This document shows positions 38,377-47,569 of a stretch of DNA of 64,000 nt, one piece after another. The DNA comes from Vibrio orientalis CIP 102891 = ATCC 33934 (GTDB taxonomy: Bacteria; Pseudomonadota; Gammaproteobacteria; Enterobacterales; Vibrionaceae). The DNA is taken from positions 1 to 64,000 of the forward strand of contig NZ_ACZV01000002.1 of NCBI RefSeq assembly GCF_000176235.1, written 5' to 3'. Below the pieces are notes generated by a model. That model had not been told where the DNA came from. It saw nothing but the letters and a program-made list of their open reading frames with translations, and ran no database searches. A program made the position numbers and the translations under genes. Every line of letters begins with the position of its first letter. Positions within the stretch are counted from its first letter, which is position 1.

Positions 38377-39414
38377 ATGGATATCGCTGAATTACTGGAT
38401 TTTAGTGTAAAGCATAATGCGTCAGATCTACATCTTTCTGCTGGAGTATCTCCAATGGTAAGGATTGATGGTGAAGTAAGAAAGCTTGGTGTCCCAGCTT
38501 TTAGCCATGCTGATGTACATCGATTAGTGTTTGAAATCATGAATGATGCCCAGCGCAGTGAGTTCGAAGAGCGCTTAGAAGTCGATTTTTCATTTGAACT
38601 GCCCAACGTTGGTCGCTTTCGTGTCAATGCTTTTAACCAAACTCGTGGCTGCGCGGCGGTATTTCGCACCATCCCAACTGAGATCCCAACTTTAGAACAG
38701 TTATCCGCGCCGAAGATCTTTGAAAGTATCTCCGATATGGAGAAAGGATTGGTACTAGTAACGGGCCCAACAGGTTCGGGTAAGTCGACCACGCTAGCGG
38801 CGATGGTTGATCATATTAACCGTAACCATAACAAACATATCTTGACCATTGAGGACCCGATCGAGTTTGTCCATGACAATAACAAATGCTTGATCAATCA
38901 GCGTGAGGTTCACCGCGATACTCATAGTTTTAAAAATGCATTGCGCAGCGCACTACGTGAAGATCCTGACGTGATCTTGGTCGGTGAGTTGCGTGACCAA
39001 GAGACCATAAGTTTAGCCCTTACCGCCGCGGAGACCGGCCACTTAGTGTTTGGTACCTTGCACACCAGTAGCGCAGCGAAAACCATCGACCGTATTATAG
39101 ATGTATTCCCAGGTAGCGATAAAGAGATGGTGCGCTCAATGCTTTCAGAGTCATTACGCTCGGTTATCGCACAAAAGCTGTTAAAGCGTATTGGAGGCGG
39201 CCGTGTTGCTTGCCATGAGATCATGATGGCGACTCCAGCGATTCGAAACCTAATTCGTGAAGATAAGGTGGCTCAAATGGCCTCGGTGATTCAAACCGGT
39301 GCGGCTCATGGAATGCAAACGATGGAGCAAAATGCTAAGCAGTTGGTTGCTCAAGGCTTGGTTGACCAAGCTGAGGTAGCGAAGAAAATTGAACTTGAAA
39401 CGTCGATGTTCTAA
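38377..39414 (+). CDS. pilT: type IV pilus retraction ATPase PilT
   Basis: The 345-residue hexameric ATPase powers pilus retraction for twitching and DNA uptake. Walker A is GPTGSGKST (130-138). The Asp box (ILTIEDPIEF), Walker B (EDPDVILVGELRD) and His box (TGHLVFGTLHT) follow. The C-terminal AIRNLIRE motif, required for retraction and specific to PilT, is present. An AAGGA site precedes the ATG. pilU follows 17 bases later. Confidence 0.98.
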   Translation: MDIAELLDFSVKHNASDLHLSAGVSPMVRIDGEVRKLGVPAFSHADVHRLVFEIMNDAQRSEFEERLEVDFSFELPNVGRFRVNAFNQTRGCAAVFRTIPTEIPTLEQLSAPKIFESISDMEKGLVLVTGPTGSGKSTTLAAMVDHINRNHNKHILTIEDPIEFVHDNNKCLINQREVHRDTHSFKNALRSALREDPDVILVGELRDQETISLALTAAETGHLVFGTLHTSSAAKTIDRIIDVFPGSDKEMVRSMLSESLRSVIAQKLLKRIGGGRVACHEIMMATPAIRNLIREDKVAQMASVIQTGAAHGMQTMEQNAKQLVAQGLVDQAEVAKKIELETSMF

Positions 39415-39431
39415 TTAGGCGGAGCAGAATA

Positions 39432-40538
39432 ATGGATATTGATGCTTTTTTGCAGGAGATGATTAACCAGAAGTCTTCTGATCTTTATATCACCGTCGGT
39501 GCACCGATTCTTTATCGCGTTGATGGTGAGTTACGTGCACAGGGTGAAAAGCTTTCGCGTGCGGTGGTGACCTCACTGCTTGAAACTATGATGGACCATG
39601 ATCGTCTGCATGAGTTTCATGCGAGTAAAGAAGCCAACTTCGCGATTGTGCGCCACTTTGGTCGATTTAGGGTATCAGCCTTTTACCAGCGCGAAATGCC
39701 TGGTGCTGTAATTCGTCGTATTGAAACTAAGATTCCGACCTTCGAAGAGCTTAAGTTGCCCGATGTACTGCAAGATCTCTCGATTGCGAAACGCGGCTTA
39801 GTGCTAGTCGTGGGGGCGACAGGCTCTGGTAAGTCGACCACTATGGCGGCGATGACTGGCTATCGCAATACCCATCGCACGGGGCATATCTTGACGGTTG
39901 AAGACCCGATTGAGTTTGTTCATGAGCATCAACGCTGCATTGTTACTCAGCGAGAAGTTGGGCTTGATACCGAAAGCTACGAGGTTGCGTTAAAGAACTC
40001 ATTGCGCCAAGCGCCAGATATGATTTTGATTGGCGAAATTCGTTCGCGTGAAACCATGGAATATGCCATGAGCTTTGCAGAGACAGGTCATCTGTGTATG
40101 GCAACCCTGCACGCTAATAACGCCAACCAAGCGCTAGAACGTATATTGCACCTAGTACCGAAAGATCAAAAAGAGCAGTTCTTGTTTGATTTGTCGATGA
40201 ACTTACGTGGTGTGATTGCCCAGCAATTGATTCGTGACAAGAATGGTCAAGGGCGTCATGGGGTATTTGAAGTGCTGCTTAATAGTCCACGCGTATCGGA
40301 TCTAATTCGTCGCGGTGACCTACATGAGCTCAAAGCAACGATGGCCAAGTCAAAGCAAGTGGGGATGCAGACCTTCGACCAAGCGCTATATCAGTTGGTT
40401 ATGGATGACAAAATCAACGAAGAAGATGCATTGCACAGTGCTGATTCAGCTAATGATTTGCGCCTAATGCTGAAAACGCAGCGAGGCGACAGTTCCTCCT
40501 CTGGCAATTTAGCTAACGTTAAGATCGATATGGACTAA
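39432..40538 (+). CDS. pilU: type IV pilus accessory retraction ATPase PilU
   Basis: A 368-residue paralogue of PilT. Walker A is GATGSGKST (128-136), Walker B ends in DMILIGEIRS, and the His box is TGHLCMATLHAN. In place of AIRNLIRE it has SPRVSDLIRRGD, which separates PilU from PilT. PilU works only with PilT, adding force to retraction. A serine-rich tail (about 352-368) is extra. GGAG lies before the ATG. Confidence 0.97.
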   Translation: MDIDAFLQEMINQKSSDLYITVGAPILYRVDGELRAQGEKLSRAVVTSLLETMMDHDRLHEFHASKEANFAIVRHFGRFRVSAFYQREMPGAVIRRIETKIPTFEELKLPDVLQDLSIAKRGLVLVVGATGSGKSTTMAAMTGYRNTHRTGHILTVEDPIEFVHEHQRCIVTQREVGLDTESYEVALKNSLRQAPDMILIGEIRSRETMEYAMSFAETGHLCMATLHANNANQALERILHLVPKDQKEQFLFDLSMNLRGVIAQQLIRDKNGQGRHGVFEVLLNSPRVSDLIRRGDLHELKATMAKSKQVGMQTFDQALYQLVMDDKINEEDALHSADSANDLRLMLKTQRGDSSSSGNLANVKIDMD

Positions 40539-40610
40539 TATCCTCTTCATGTTCGGAGCATGTCTTGTAAATCCGCAGTATTGTTGCATGGAGTGACGCA
40601 GGAAGTGTTG

Positions 40611-40714
40611 CGTCATTCCATAGAACGACGAAGGAGAGAGTCGGGAATCTCTAAAGATTTTCTACTTGCTGTAAAAGATCCCCAACTCGTTCGTTCCTCA
40701 TCTTGAGGATGACG
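40611..40714 (+). repeat. palindromic intergenic repeat, copy B
   Basis: A 104-base element CGTCATTCC...GAGGATGACG, same family and orientation as copy A (33431-33535). The ends are inverted: GTCATTCC at the left, GGATGAC at the right, with GGGAATC/GATCCCC inside. A short extra inverted repeat, TGACGCA/TGCGTCA (40594-40615), touches its left end. Confidence 0.85.
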
Positions 40715-40731
40715 GTTTAACGGTTTGAAAT

Positions 40732-40764
40732 AAAAAGGGTTGATGCTTACACATCAACCCTTTT
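40732..40764. terminator. bidirectional terminator between pilU and ruvX
   Basis: AAAAGGGTTGATG and CATCAACCCTTTT form a 13-bp stem with a six-base loop; A and T flanks allow use in both directions between convergent genes. Confidence 0.9.
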
Positions 40765-40781
40765 GTTATTTTCACTGCTCG

Positions 40782-41207
40782 CTAGTCGCCGTATTGAGCT
40801 TCAAACCAGCTTTCAAGAATCACGACCGCTGATTGGCAATCGACATTACCTTTGCTCAGTGCTTTATAGCCACCCATCGCAAATAGGTCTGCTCGCGCTT
40901 CGGTGGTCGACAGACGTTCATCGTGCAGTTCGACAGCGACACCAAAACGGCCATGAAGTCGGTTAGCAAACTTTTTAGCTCTTGGGGTAATGGTCTCTAA
41001 ATCGCGGCCATGCAGGTCGGTAGGCAGTCCAACCACCACTAAGTCAGGCTGCCACTCTTTAATTTGTTTCTCGATATCATCCCAGTTTGGAATGCCGTCA
41101 TTAGCTTTGAACGCTTTGAGCGGTGAAGCGGTGCCAGTAATCTCTTGGCCAATAGCACTACCGATACTTTTGGTGCCAAAATCAAAGGCCATAATAGTTC
41201 TAGACAT
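40782..41207 (-). CDS. ruvX: Holliday junction resolvase-like protein RuvX/YqgF
   Basis: The 141-residue RNase H-fold protein starts with the catalytic strand [27 protein letters not shown] and the final [12 protein letters not shown] carry the other acidic residues. The family is linked to 16S rRNA 5' processing and Holliday junction cleavage. It is last in the gshB-yqgE-ruvX direction, as in many gammaproteobacteria. Confidence 0.95.
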   Translation of the reverse strand: MSRTIMAFDFGTKSIGSAIGQEITGTASPLKAFKANDGIPNWDDIEKQIKEWQPDLVVVGLPTDLHGRDLETITPRAKKFANRLHGRFGVAVELHDERLSTTEARADLFAMGGYKALSKGNVDCQSAVVILESWFEAQYGD

Positions 41208-41228
41208 AATTACTCTTTACGAATGAGG

Positions 41229-41792
41229 TTAAGCGTGGCCGATGTCACTTGAAAGCTGAGCCACATCAATACCCAACATTTGCACTGCTTTTTGCCAGCG
41301 TTCGCTAATTGGGGTATCAAACATCACGTTAGGGTCAGCTTCAACGGTTAACCAGGAGTTCTCTGACAGTTCGATCTCAAGTTGTCCTGCTTCCCAGCCT
41401 GAATAACCCAGTGCTACAAGATAATGATTAGGTTCTGCCTCGGTACCTAATACACTGAGGATGTCTTTCGATGTTGTCACCGAAAGGTAATCGCTCATTC
41501 TTATACTCGATTCATAGCTATCTTTCGGCTGGTGGAGAATAAAGCCACGATCTTCTGAAACGGGCCCTCCATTGAGAACCGGCTTGTCTAAGCTCTCTGT
41601 TTGCAGTTTTGGCTGAGAGGCCTGAACATCGACTTTTTCAAGCATCTTACCAATGGTGATATCAATCGGTGCATTGATCATCAATCCCATTGCACCATCT
41701 TCATTATGCTCACAGACATAGATAACGCTGCGCTGAAAGTATGGGTCTTTCATCCCCGGCATTGCCACTAAAAAATGGTTGGTTAAGTTCAT
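41229..41792 (-). CDS. yqgE: YqgE/AlgH family protein
   Basis: The 187-residue DUF179 protein starts [19 protein letters not shown] and contains [14 protein letters not shown]. The family is conserved next to ruvX; its biochemical function is not known, although AlgH of Pseudomonas affects alginate and virulence regulation. The ATG at 41792 has GGAG at a suitable distance; an in-frame GTG six bases upstream would overlap that site. Confidence 0.94.
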   Translation of the reverse strand: MNLTNHFLVAMPGMKDPYFQRSVIYVCEHNEDGAMGLMINAPIDITIGKMLEKVDVQASQPKLQTESLDKPVLNGGPVSEDRGFILHQPKDSYESSIRMSDYLSVTTSKDILSVLGTEAEPNHYLVALGYSGWEAGQLEIELSENSWLTVEADPNVMFDTPISERWQKAVQMLGIDVAQLSSDIGHA

Positions 41793-41849
41793 AGTCACTC
41801 CAACTCAAAACTGGGCGATCAATGACCGCCCTATGATTAGCATGGCAAA

Positions 41850-42803
41850 TTATTTTGATTCTTCTAGGCGACGCTCAATTGCGTCCATAAGTTTGCCAGT
41901 AATAGAGACATCAAAAGCTGCTTCGATTTCACGAATACAAGTCGGGCTCGTTACGTTGATCTCAGTTAGCTTATCGCCAATCACATCTAGACCAACAAAG
42001 ATAAGCCCTTTTTCTTTAAGTGTAGGCGCTACTGCCTCTGCGATCTTTTTATCTGTTTCACTAAGTGGACGTGCTTCACCCGTACCACCGGCTGCAAGGT
42101 TGCCACGTGTTTCACCTTTTGCTGGAATACGTGCAAGGCAATATGGCATTGGCTCACCATCAACAACCAAGATACGCTTGTCACCGTTGCTGATATCAGG
42201 GACAAAAGTCTGTGCCATTGCGTAGTTCTGACCATGGTTAGTCAGGGTCTCGATAATCACAGATACGTTTGGATCGCCTTCTTTTACGCGGAAAATAGAA
42301 GCGCCACCCATGCCATCGAGAGGTTTCAGGATGACATCACCATGTTTTTCGCGGAACTGTTTAATTTTCTCGGCTTTACGCGTCACGATCGTGGTCGGTG
42401 TGAGTTCAGGGAACCAAGCCGTGAACAGCTTCTCGTTACAATCACGTAGGCTTTGTGGCTTGTTGACGATCAGTGTGCCTTGTTCTTCAGCACGCTCTAG
42501 GATGTAAGTTGCATAGATGTACTCAGTATCAAACGGAGGATCTTTACGCATCAGTACTGCATCTAGCTGTGAAAGCTCGATAGTTTGCTCAGATTTGAAC
42601 TCATACCAGCCATTTGGGTCTTCTTTAAGTTCAACCACTTTAGTGTCAGCAACCGCAACACCTTGGTCTAGATGAAGGTCGTCCATTTCCATGTAGTGGA
42701 TTTGGTAGCCGCGGCGCTGCGCTTCAAGCATCATGGCAAAGCTAGAGTCTTTCTTGATGTTAATGGACGCGATAGGGTCCATTACGATACCTAATTTGAT
42801 CAT
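41850..42803 (-). CDS. gshB: glutathione synthetase
   Basis: The 317-residue ATP-grasp enzyme joins gamma-glutamylcysteine and glycine. The N-terminus KLGIVMDPIASINIKKDSSF is typical, VILKPLDGMGGASIF is the ATP-binding block, and INVTSPTCIREIEA is the metal and substrate loop. GGAG precedes the ATG. rsmE lies 12 bases upstream in the same transcript, a conserved pair. Confidence 0.98.
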   Translation of the reverse strand: MIKLGIVMDPIASINIKKDSSFAMMLEAQRRGYQIHYMEMDDLHLDQGVAVADTKVVELKEDPNGWYEFKSEQTIELSQLDAVLMRKDPPFDTEYIYATYILERAEEQGTLIVNKPQSLRDCNEKLFTAWFPELTPTTIVTRKAEKIKQFREKHGDVILKPLDGMGGASIFRVKEGDPNVSVIIETLTNHGQNYAMAQTFVPDISNGDKRILVVDGEPMPYCLARIPAKGETRGNLAAGGTGEARPLSETDKKIAEAVAPTLKEKGLIFVGLDVIGDKLTEINVTSPTCIREIEAAFDVSITGKLMDAIERRLEESK

Positions 42804-42815
42804 ATTGTTCTCCGT

Positions 42816-43547
42816 TTAACCAAGATCGCCGAAACGAACTTGCAGGGCTGTAATTGCAGTCAGAGCCGCAGTTTCGGTACGTAGTACACGTGGGCCGAGT
42901 AGCGTCTCTTCAAATTTGTAGTTTTCCGTCATGCCGATCTCTTCTGCTGATAAGCCACCTTCAGGGCCAATCAACAGACGCACTTTTTCTACCGGTGTTG
43001 GTAGGGTGTTGATCGAGTATTTTGCGCGTGGGTGGAGGTTGAGTTTTAGGCCGTCATACTCCTCACCACACCACTCTTCTAATTGCATGATAGGGCGGAT
43101 TTCTGGAACCGTGTTACGGCCACATTGCTCACAAGCACTGATGGCGATTTTTTGCCATTGGGCGAGTTTTTTCTCGAAACGTTTTTGATCGAGTTTCACG
43201 CCACAACGCTCTGAAATCAGTGGAGTAATGGTGTTTACACCGAGTTCTACCGATTTTTGGATGGTAAATTCCATCTTATCGCCACGAGAAACAACTTGGC
43301 CTAAGTGAAGGTCGAGTGGTGATTCTGAGCTGCGCTCGACACGTTGGATAATGCTCACTTCAACGTTCTTTTTTGAAACGCTAGCGATCTCTGCTGGGAA
43401 CTCAGCGCCACTGCCGTCAAACAGCAGTACTTCTTGTCCCTCTTTCATGCGCAATACACGGCCAATGTGGCCTGCAGCATCATCGCTTAGCATGAGAGAG
43501 CCTAACTGATTAATGGCTTCTGGGTGGTAAATTCGTGGGATTCGCAT
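42816..43547 (-). CDS. rsmE: 16S rRNA (uracil1498-N3)-methyltransferase RsmE
   Basis: A 243-residue SPOUT methyltransferase with an N-terminal PUA-like part and the knotted SAM site [14 protein letters not shown] plus [13 protein letters not shown]. It methylates U1498 of 16S rRNA. The frame is open to 43616, but [11 protein letters not shown] at 43547 is the family start. Directly upstream of gshB. Confidence 0.96.
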   Translation of the reverse strand: MRIPRIYHPEAINQLGSLMLSDDAAGHIGRVLRMKEGQEVLLFDGSGAEFPAEIASVSKKNVEVSIIQRVERSSESPLDLHLGQVVSRGDKMEFTIQKSVELGVNTITPLISERCGVKLDQKRFEKKLAQWQKIAISACEQCGRNTVPEIRPIMQLEEWCGEEYDGLKLNLHPRAKYSINTLPTPVEKVRLLIGPEGGLSAEEIGMTENYKFEETLLGPRVLRTETAALTAITALQVRFGDLG

Positions 43548-43624
43548 TGTGTTTCGATTTCCAGCAAGAGGTTTTGAGATAACCTCTAACATGGATGCTT
43601 TTAGGTGAAAAAACAAGGGGCAGC

Positions 43625-43655
43625 GAGAGTTTCCAATTAATTACTGGAAACTCTC
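43625..43655. repeat. perfect hairpin between endA and rsmE
   Basis: GAGAGTTTCCA and TGGAAACTCTC form a perfect 11-bp stem with a 9-base AT loop, 22 bases beyond the endA stop. There is no strong U run on the endA strand, so termination is only possible, not sure. Confidence 0.6.
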
Positions 43656-43676
43656 AATTTCATTACACGGAGAGAG

Positions 43677-44378
43677 CTAGAGCGCCTGGCAAGCTTGGTA
43701 AACAAATGGATTGTGATTACCTTGGATTTTGAAGATACGCTCTTCACGTTTGCATTCCCACTTATCCACTGGGAACTGCGTGTTCCATGCTGTCATTAAC
43801 TGGGTTTGCTGCTTGGACAATTTAAAGCCGTACTCTTGACTCATGTAAAGGTAAGTTCGCGCAATCGAGCCTTTTGCTCTATCGGGCGGCATAACCTTGC
43901 GCTGCTTAAAGTTAACCTGCATTTCGCAGCGTCCGTAGCTGACGCCATCCACTCCGTTCCACTGGCTGAAGTTGTAGTTAGAGCGATCGCCATTCACTTC
44001 ACCAATTGCAGGGGTTAGGTTATGCAGATCTGCTTCCATCAGGCGGAAGGTCTTATCCTTCTTAGTGCAGTTCTTGCGTCCGCCAGTCTGCCAACATTGG
44101 CGCTGGTGGCCAAATTGCCATGCTGGGACGACATGTTCCCATTCAATACGAGATGCGCGTTTTTGTTGCTTACGGACTTGGTAACCACACGAGTCTAAGT
44201 CAGGTGTTCCTTTGCGCCCTTGCCATTTTATATCGCAGCCGCAGTAAAAACTGGTTGGGTGATCGGCGTAAATCTTTACTGCTTCTTTTTTTGCTTTGGA
44301 GAAAGAGGAAGGCGGGGCAGCATGGCTAGCAATAGTGAAAAATGTAAATAATAGACTGAAAAATAGGGTTCTTTTCAT
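43677..44378 (-). CDS. endA: secreted endonuclease I (EndA/Dns family)
   Basis: A 233-residue precursor with a signal peptide (about 1-20, ending SHA). The active-site block is [20 protein letters not shown], with the [21 protein letters not shown] metal motif and eight cysteines suited to disulfides. It is a periplasmic or extracellular DNase; the V. cholerae homologue Dns degrades external DNA and limits natural transformation. The ATG at 44378 is chosen because it starts the signal peptide after GCGGAA; an ATG at 44390 is possible. Confidence 0.93.
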   Translation of the reverse strand: MKRTLFFSLLFTFFTIASHAAPPSSFSKAKKEAVKIYADHPTSFYCGCDIKWQGRKGTPDLDSCGYQVRKQQKRASRIEWEHVVPAWQFGHQRQCWQTGGRKNCTKKDKTFRLMEADLHNLTPAIGEVNGDRSNYNFSQWNGVDGVSYGRCEMQVNFKQRKVMPPDRAKGSIARTYLYMSQEYGFKLSKQQTQLMTAWNTQFPVDKWECKREERIFKIQGNHNPFVYQACQAL

Positions 44379-44456
44379 GGAATTCCGCATTAGAAAAGTA
44401 GTATGAATTACAGTCTAACACGCAATTATGGGGATTATTGCTGAGAATTTTCTTAA

Positions 44457-44954
44457 TTAAGTAAGCTGTTTGCCGGTGAAGCTTAACGTCTGTTGGCACT
44501 GTTGGCAGCGGTAACTGGCTTGGTTTCGCACTACTTTATTATGGCGACGAATAGACAGTGGATAGCTTGTGCAGGCGCAAAGATATTCAAACGTTTTCCC
44601 TTGTACGGAAGTAACTTCAAAGCTATGAGTTGTTTTTGCGGCTACCTTAAAGACCGCTTCCATCACGCCTTGCCACTCTTTTCCATGTGGCCTAACACGG
44701 CCATAGACCTGATAGGTAATCAGGTGAGCAACTTCATGAGGAATAACGTCAGTAAGGAAAGCTTGTTGGTTTTCTTGAAATAGCGTTGGGTTCAAGCGAA
44801 TTTCGTTTAGCTGCAGATAAGCTTTACCTGCTGCTTTACCGCGTAGCTTGTAGTTTAGTTTTGGTTGAGGGAAGGTGCGTTTGAACGCGAGCTGAGCCTG
44901 CTGGATGCAATCAGCAATCACTTTATGTGCACGATAATTGAGTTCTGAATCCAC
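44457..44954 (-). CDS. sprT: SprT family zinc metalloprotease-like protein
   Basis: The 165-residue protein has the HExxH zinc motif HEVAH (73-77) and a C-terminal zinc ribbon: [13 protein letters not shown], then CQQCQQTL. The SprT domain is related to the Spartan protease that removes DNA-protein crosslinks; the bacterial role is unclear. The GTG at 44954 is chosen because AGGAG lies five bases before it. The frame runs on to 45002 but through a terminator hairpin. It sits upstream of endA on the same strand. Confidence 0.9.
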   Translation of the reverse strand: MDSELNYRAHKVIADCIQQAQLAFKRTFPQPKLNYKLRGKAAGKAYLQLNEIRLNPTLFQENQQAFLTDVIPHEVAHLITYQVYGRVRPHGKEWQGVMEAVFKVAAKTTHSFEVTSVQGKTFEYLCACTSYPLSIRRHNKVVRNQASYRCQQCQQTLSFTGKQLT

Positions 44955-44963
44955 AACCACTCC

Positions 44964-44996
44964 TAAATAAAAGCCCCAGCTCAAATGGCTGGGGCG
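44964..44996 (-). terminator. terminator of the DUF2189 gene, abutting sprT
   Basis: On the minus strand GCCCCAGC and GCTGGGGC pair around ATTTGA and run into TTTTATTT. The ribosome site of sprT follows within a few bases, so the hairpin sits in or just before the sprT leader. Confidence 0.8.
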
Positions 44997-45023
44997 CATC
45001 ATAGATCGAAATGGCTTAGCTTG

Positions 45024-45821
45024 TTAAGGGTGATGTTTCTTCTTGATGGTTTCGTGGTAAGCGTGCCAAGTACCATAACCAAGAATTGGCATAGTAAATA
45101 GCATGCCAATACCGTAAGTGGCAAAGCCAACCAAAATACCGCCACAAATCAATGCAGCCCAAACAATCATTGCAGGGATGTTGGACTTAACCGCGTTAAA
45201 GCTGGTGAACACGGCAGTCATCATATCGACGCGGCGTTCCATCATCGCTGGAATAGAGAAAGCCGAAATACTAAACACCACGCAGGCAAGGACGAAGCCA
45301 ACCAATGAACCTATGACGAGGAAAGGCATAAATTCTGTCAGTGGCGCCCCTTGTACTGAAGGGTAGAGGGCGTGAAGTAGCGCGGCAATACGCATCCAGA
45401 AAATCATACACACCGCTAACAGCACAGCAAACGCCCACTGGGAGGTGGAGTTGCGGCTAATGGCTTTCATTGAGTGGAGCAAGCTAGCGCTATGGCCTTT
45501 TTCTCGTTCCCAAGCAGCATCATATAAGCCCAAAGCAAGGAAAGGCCCAATGAGCATATAGACCACTAGACTTGGCATCACCACAAGGTGAGTGCCTTGC
45601 CATTGAACGAGGAGCACAATACCGATTGCTGCTGCCATAAAGCATAACCCATAGAAGGCACTGATTAAGGGCATTCTGACAAAGTCATGCAGGCCAAGAG
45701 ACAGCCAGTGGAATGGTGCTGAAATACTGAGTTGATTACACGGAATCGTGCGAGCGTATTCCGAGTCTGGGACTTCTTTCTGTTTATCTTTAAAGTCGTC
45801 TGGATTCACCGTACGAGGCAT
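45024..45821 (-). CDS. DUF2189 membrane protein
   Basis: A 265-residue inner-membrane protein with about six helices in paired groups and a soluble N-terminus (1-45). The GPFLALGLYDAAWEREKG loop and the C-terminal MPILGYGTWHAYHE are typical of DUF2189, which is often found near respiratory or cytochrome genes; its function is unknown. It has a good AGGAGG site. The neighbours (sprT, metK) give no functional hint. Confidence 0.88.
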   Translation of the reverse strand: MPRTVNPDDFKDKQKEVPDSEYARTIPCNQLSISAPFHWLSLGLHDFVRMPLISAFYGLCFMAAAIGIVLLVQWQGTHLVVMPSLVVYMLIGPFLALGLYDAAWEREKGHSASLLHSMKAISRNSTSQWAFAVLLAVCMIFWMRIAALLHALYPSVQGAPLTEFMPFLVIGSLVGFVLACVVFSISAFSIPAMMERRVDMMTAVFTSFNAVKSNIPAMIVWAALICGGILVGFATYGIGMLFTMPILGYGTWHAYHETIKKKHHP

Positions 45822-46039
45822 ACATCCTCCTTGATCGATTCTCTACGTAGACTAAATTCGTTGGCAAATTTAGCGTTGGAAACTCGATGCCCGGCTTGGC
45901 GACGTCTGGGATGTAAGCGGCGCATCAGTTAACGCTAACGAGGTTTCAATCGCTGAAATTGCTCGTTAACATATTTTTAACTATTGACCCCATGGCAAAA
46001 AAATACAACTTTACGCCATAAATTTATCCCTAAAGAAAA
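45822..46039. other. non-coding stretch between DUF2189 gene and metK
   Basis: No gene is visible. It contains the upstream region of the DUF2189 gene and, at its right edge, the metK terminator tail. Confidence 0.5.
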
Positions 46040-46065
46040 AGGGCCTTTGGTTACCCAAAAGCCCT
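46032..46065 (-). terminator. terminator of metK
   Basis: AGGGCCTTTGG (46040-46050) and CCAAAAGCCCT (46055-46065) pair with one G-U when read on the minus strand, then a U-rich run follows. Confidence 0.8.
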
Positions 46066-46094
46066 CTTAAATTCTATTATTTCTTAAATTCTAA

Positions 46095-47249
46095 TTACTT
46101 AAGACCAGCAAACTCTGCAAGAATTGCTGCTTTGTCTGTTGCTTCCCATGGGAACTCTTCGCGGCCGAAGTGACCGTATGCTGCCGTCTTCTTATAGATA
46201 GGCTGAAGCAGGTTGAGCATTTCTTGTAGACCGTATGGGCGTAGGTCGAAGTTCTGGCGAACAGCTTCTACGATGATGTCGTGAGATACTTTTTCAGTAC
46301 CAAACGTTTCAACCATGATAGACGTTGGATCAGCTACACCGATTGCGTAAGAAAGTTGGATTTCACAACGGTCAGCCATACCAGCTGCTACGATGTTTTT
46401 CGCTACGTAACGTGCTGCGTATGCAGCAGAGCGGTCTACTTTTGATGGATCTTTACCAGAGAAAGCGCCGCCGCCGTGACGAGCTGCGCCGCCGTAGGTA
46501 TCTACGATGATTTTACGGCCTGTAAGACCACAGTCACCCATTGGACCACCGATTACGAAACGGCCAGTTGGGTTGATGAAGAAGTTAGTCTCTTTGTTAA
46601 TCCACTCTGAAGGCAGTACTGGTTTGATGATCTCTTCCATTACTGCTTCACGTAGATCTGGAGTAGAGATTGAATCACAGTGCTGAGTTGAAAGAACAAC
46701 CGCATCGATACCAACAATCTTACCTTGGTCGTACTGGAAAGTTACCTGAGATTTAGCATCTGGACGAAGGAAATCTAACTTGCCGCTTTTACGCACTTCA
46801 GCTTGCTTTTCAACAAGACGGTGTGAGTAAGTAATTGGTGCAGGCATTAGAATTTCAGTTTCGTTAGTTGCGTAACCAAACATGATGCCTTGGTCGCCAG
46901 CACCCTGATCTTTAGGGTCTGCTTTGTCAACGCCTTGGTTGATGTCAGGAGACTGCTTACCGATAGTGTTTAGAACTGCACAAGAATTAGCATCAAAGCC
47001 CATGTCAGAGTGAACGTAACCAATTTCACGTACCGTCTCACGAGTGATCTCTTCGATATCAACCCATGCTGACGTTGTGACTTCACCACCAACCATTACC
47101 ATGCCGGTTTTTACGTAAGTTTCACACGCAACACGTGCCTTTGGGTCTTGTTCTAGAATCGCATCAAGTACTGCATCAGAAATTTGGTCTGCAATTTTAT
47201 CTGGATGGCCTTCTGATACTGACTCAGAAGTGAACAGGTGCTTAGCCAT
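46095..47249 (-). CDS. metK: S-adenosylmethionine synthetase
   Basis: The 384-residue enzyme makes SAM from methionine and ATP. Signatures are [14 protein letters not shown] near the N-terminus, [12 protein letters not shown], and [19 protein letters not shown]. Length matches E. coli MetK. GGAG precedes the ATG. A perfect met box lies 90 bases upstream of the start, so repression by MetJ is expected, as for metH in this window. It is divergent from tkt. Confidence 0.98.
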   Translation of the reverse strand: MAKHLFTSESVSEGHPDKIADQISDAVLDAILEQDPKARVACETYVKTGMVMVGGEVTTSAWVDIEEITRETVREIGYVHSDMGFDANSCAVLNTIGKQSPDINQGVDKADPKDQGAGDQGIMFGYATNETEILMPAPITYSHRLVEKQAEVRKSGKLDFLRPDAKSQVTFQYDQGKIVGIDAVVLSTQHCDSISTPDLREAVMEEIIKPVLPSEWINKETNFFINPTGRFVIGGPMGDCGLTGRKIIVDTYGGAARHGGGAFSGKDPSKVDRSAAYAARYVAKNIVAAGMADRCEIQLSYAIGVADPTSIMVETFGTEKVSHDIIVEAVRQNFDLRPYGLQEMLNLLQPIYKKTAAYGHFGREEFPWEATDKAAILAEFAGLK

Positions 47250-47338
47250 GTGAGCTCCACTTTATCGATTGAGAGTGACCAGTTTAATTAACTCATCACT
47301 ATTAAATAATATTAAAAACTGTAGGTGTATCTACATCT

Positions 47339-47346
47339 AGACGTCT
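47339..47346. promoter_or_regulatory. met box upstream of metK
   Basis: Perfect AGACGTCT. The preceding 8-mer in register, CTACATCT (47331-47338), matches 5 of 8, so the operator is probably a tandem with one weak box. Confidence 0.7.
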
Positions 47347-47400
47347 ATTCTAATTTTGAATGCTCGAATTACAAGCTCTTTTTTCTAATAAATCATAACT

Positions 47401-47410
47401 AAACGTTTGC
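47401..47410. promoter_or_regulatory. LacI/PurR-type operator candidate 1 in the metK-tkt region
   Basis: AAACGTTTGC, with the central palindrome AAACGTTT. The identical 10-mer recurs at 47487 and upstream of fbaA at 52629. It resembles the core of PurR and related LacI-family sites (GCAAACGTTTGC). Confidence 0.45.
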
Positions 47411-47486
47411 TTGGCTGAGCTTAAATATAGATAACTTGGTGGTAAAGGGAATGAAATCTCAGAAAATTGTGAACTTTTGGCTTGGA

Positions 47487-47496
47487 AAACGTTTGC
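47487..47496. promoter_or_regulatory. LacI/PurR-type operator candidate 2 upstream of tkt
   Basis: AAACGTTTGC, 86 bases from candidate 1 and 74 bases before the tkt start, a usual place for an operator overlapping or just below a promoter. Confidence 0.45.
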
Positions 47497-47569
47497 AGTG
47501 CCACAAGTGCTTTGAGAGAATTATTATTCACACACTTATTTGATTCGCTTAATGCATTCAGGAGCTGAC

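Noticed and set aside
33431..40714. Intergenic repeats considered as CRISPR or insertion-sequence remnants
   Set aside because: Only two copies 7 kb apart, no spacers, no transposase and no cas gene; they fit a palindromic intergenic repeat instead.
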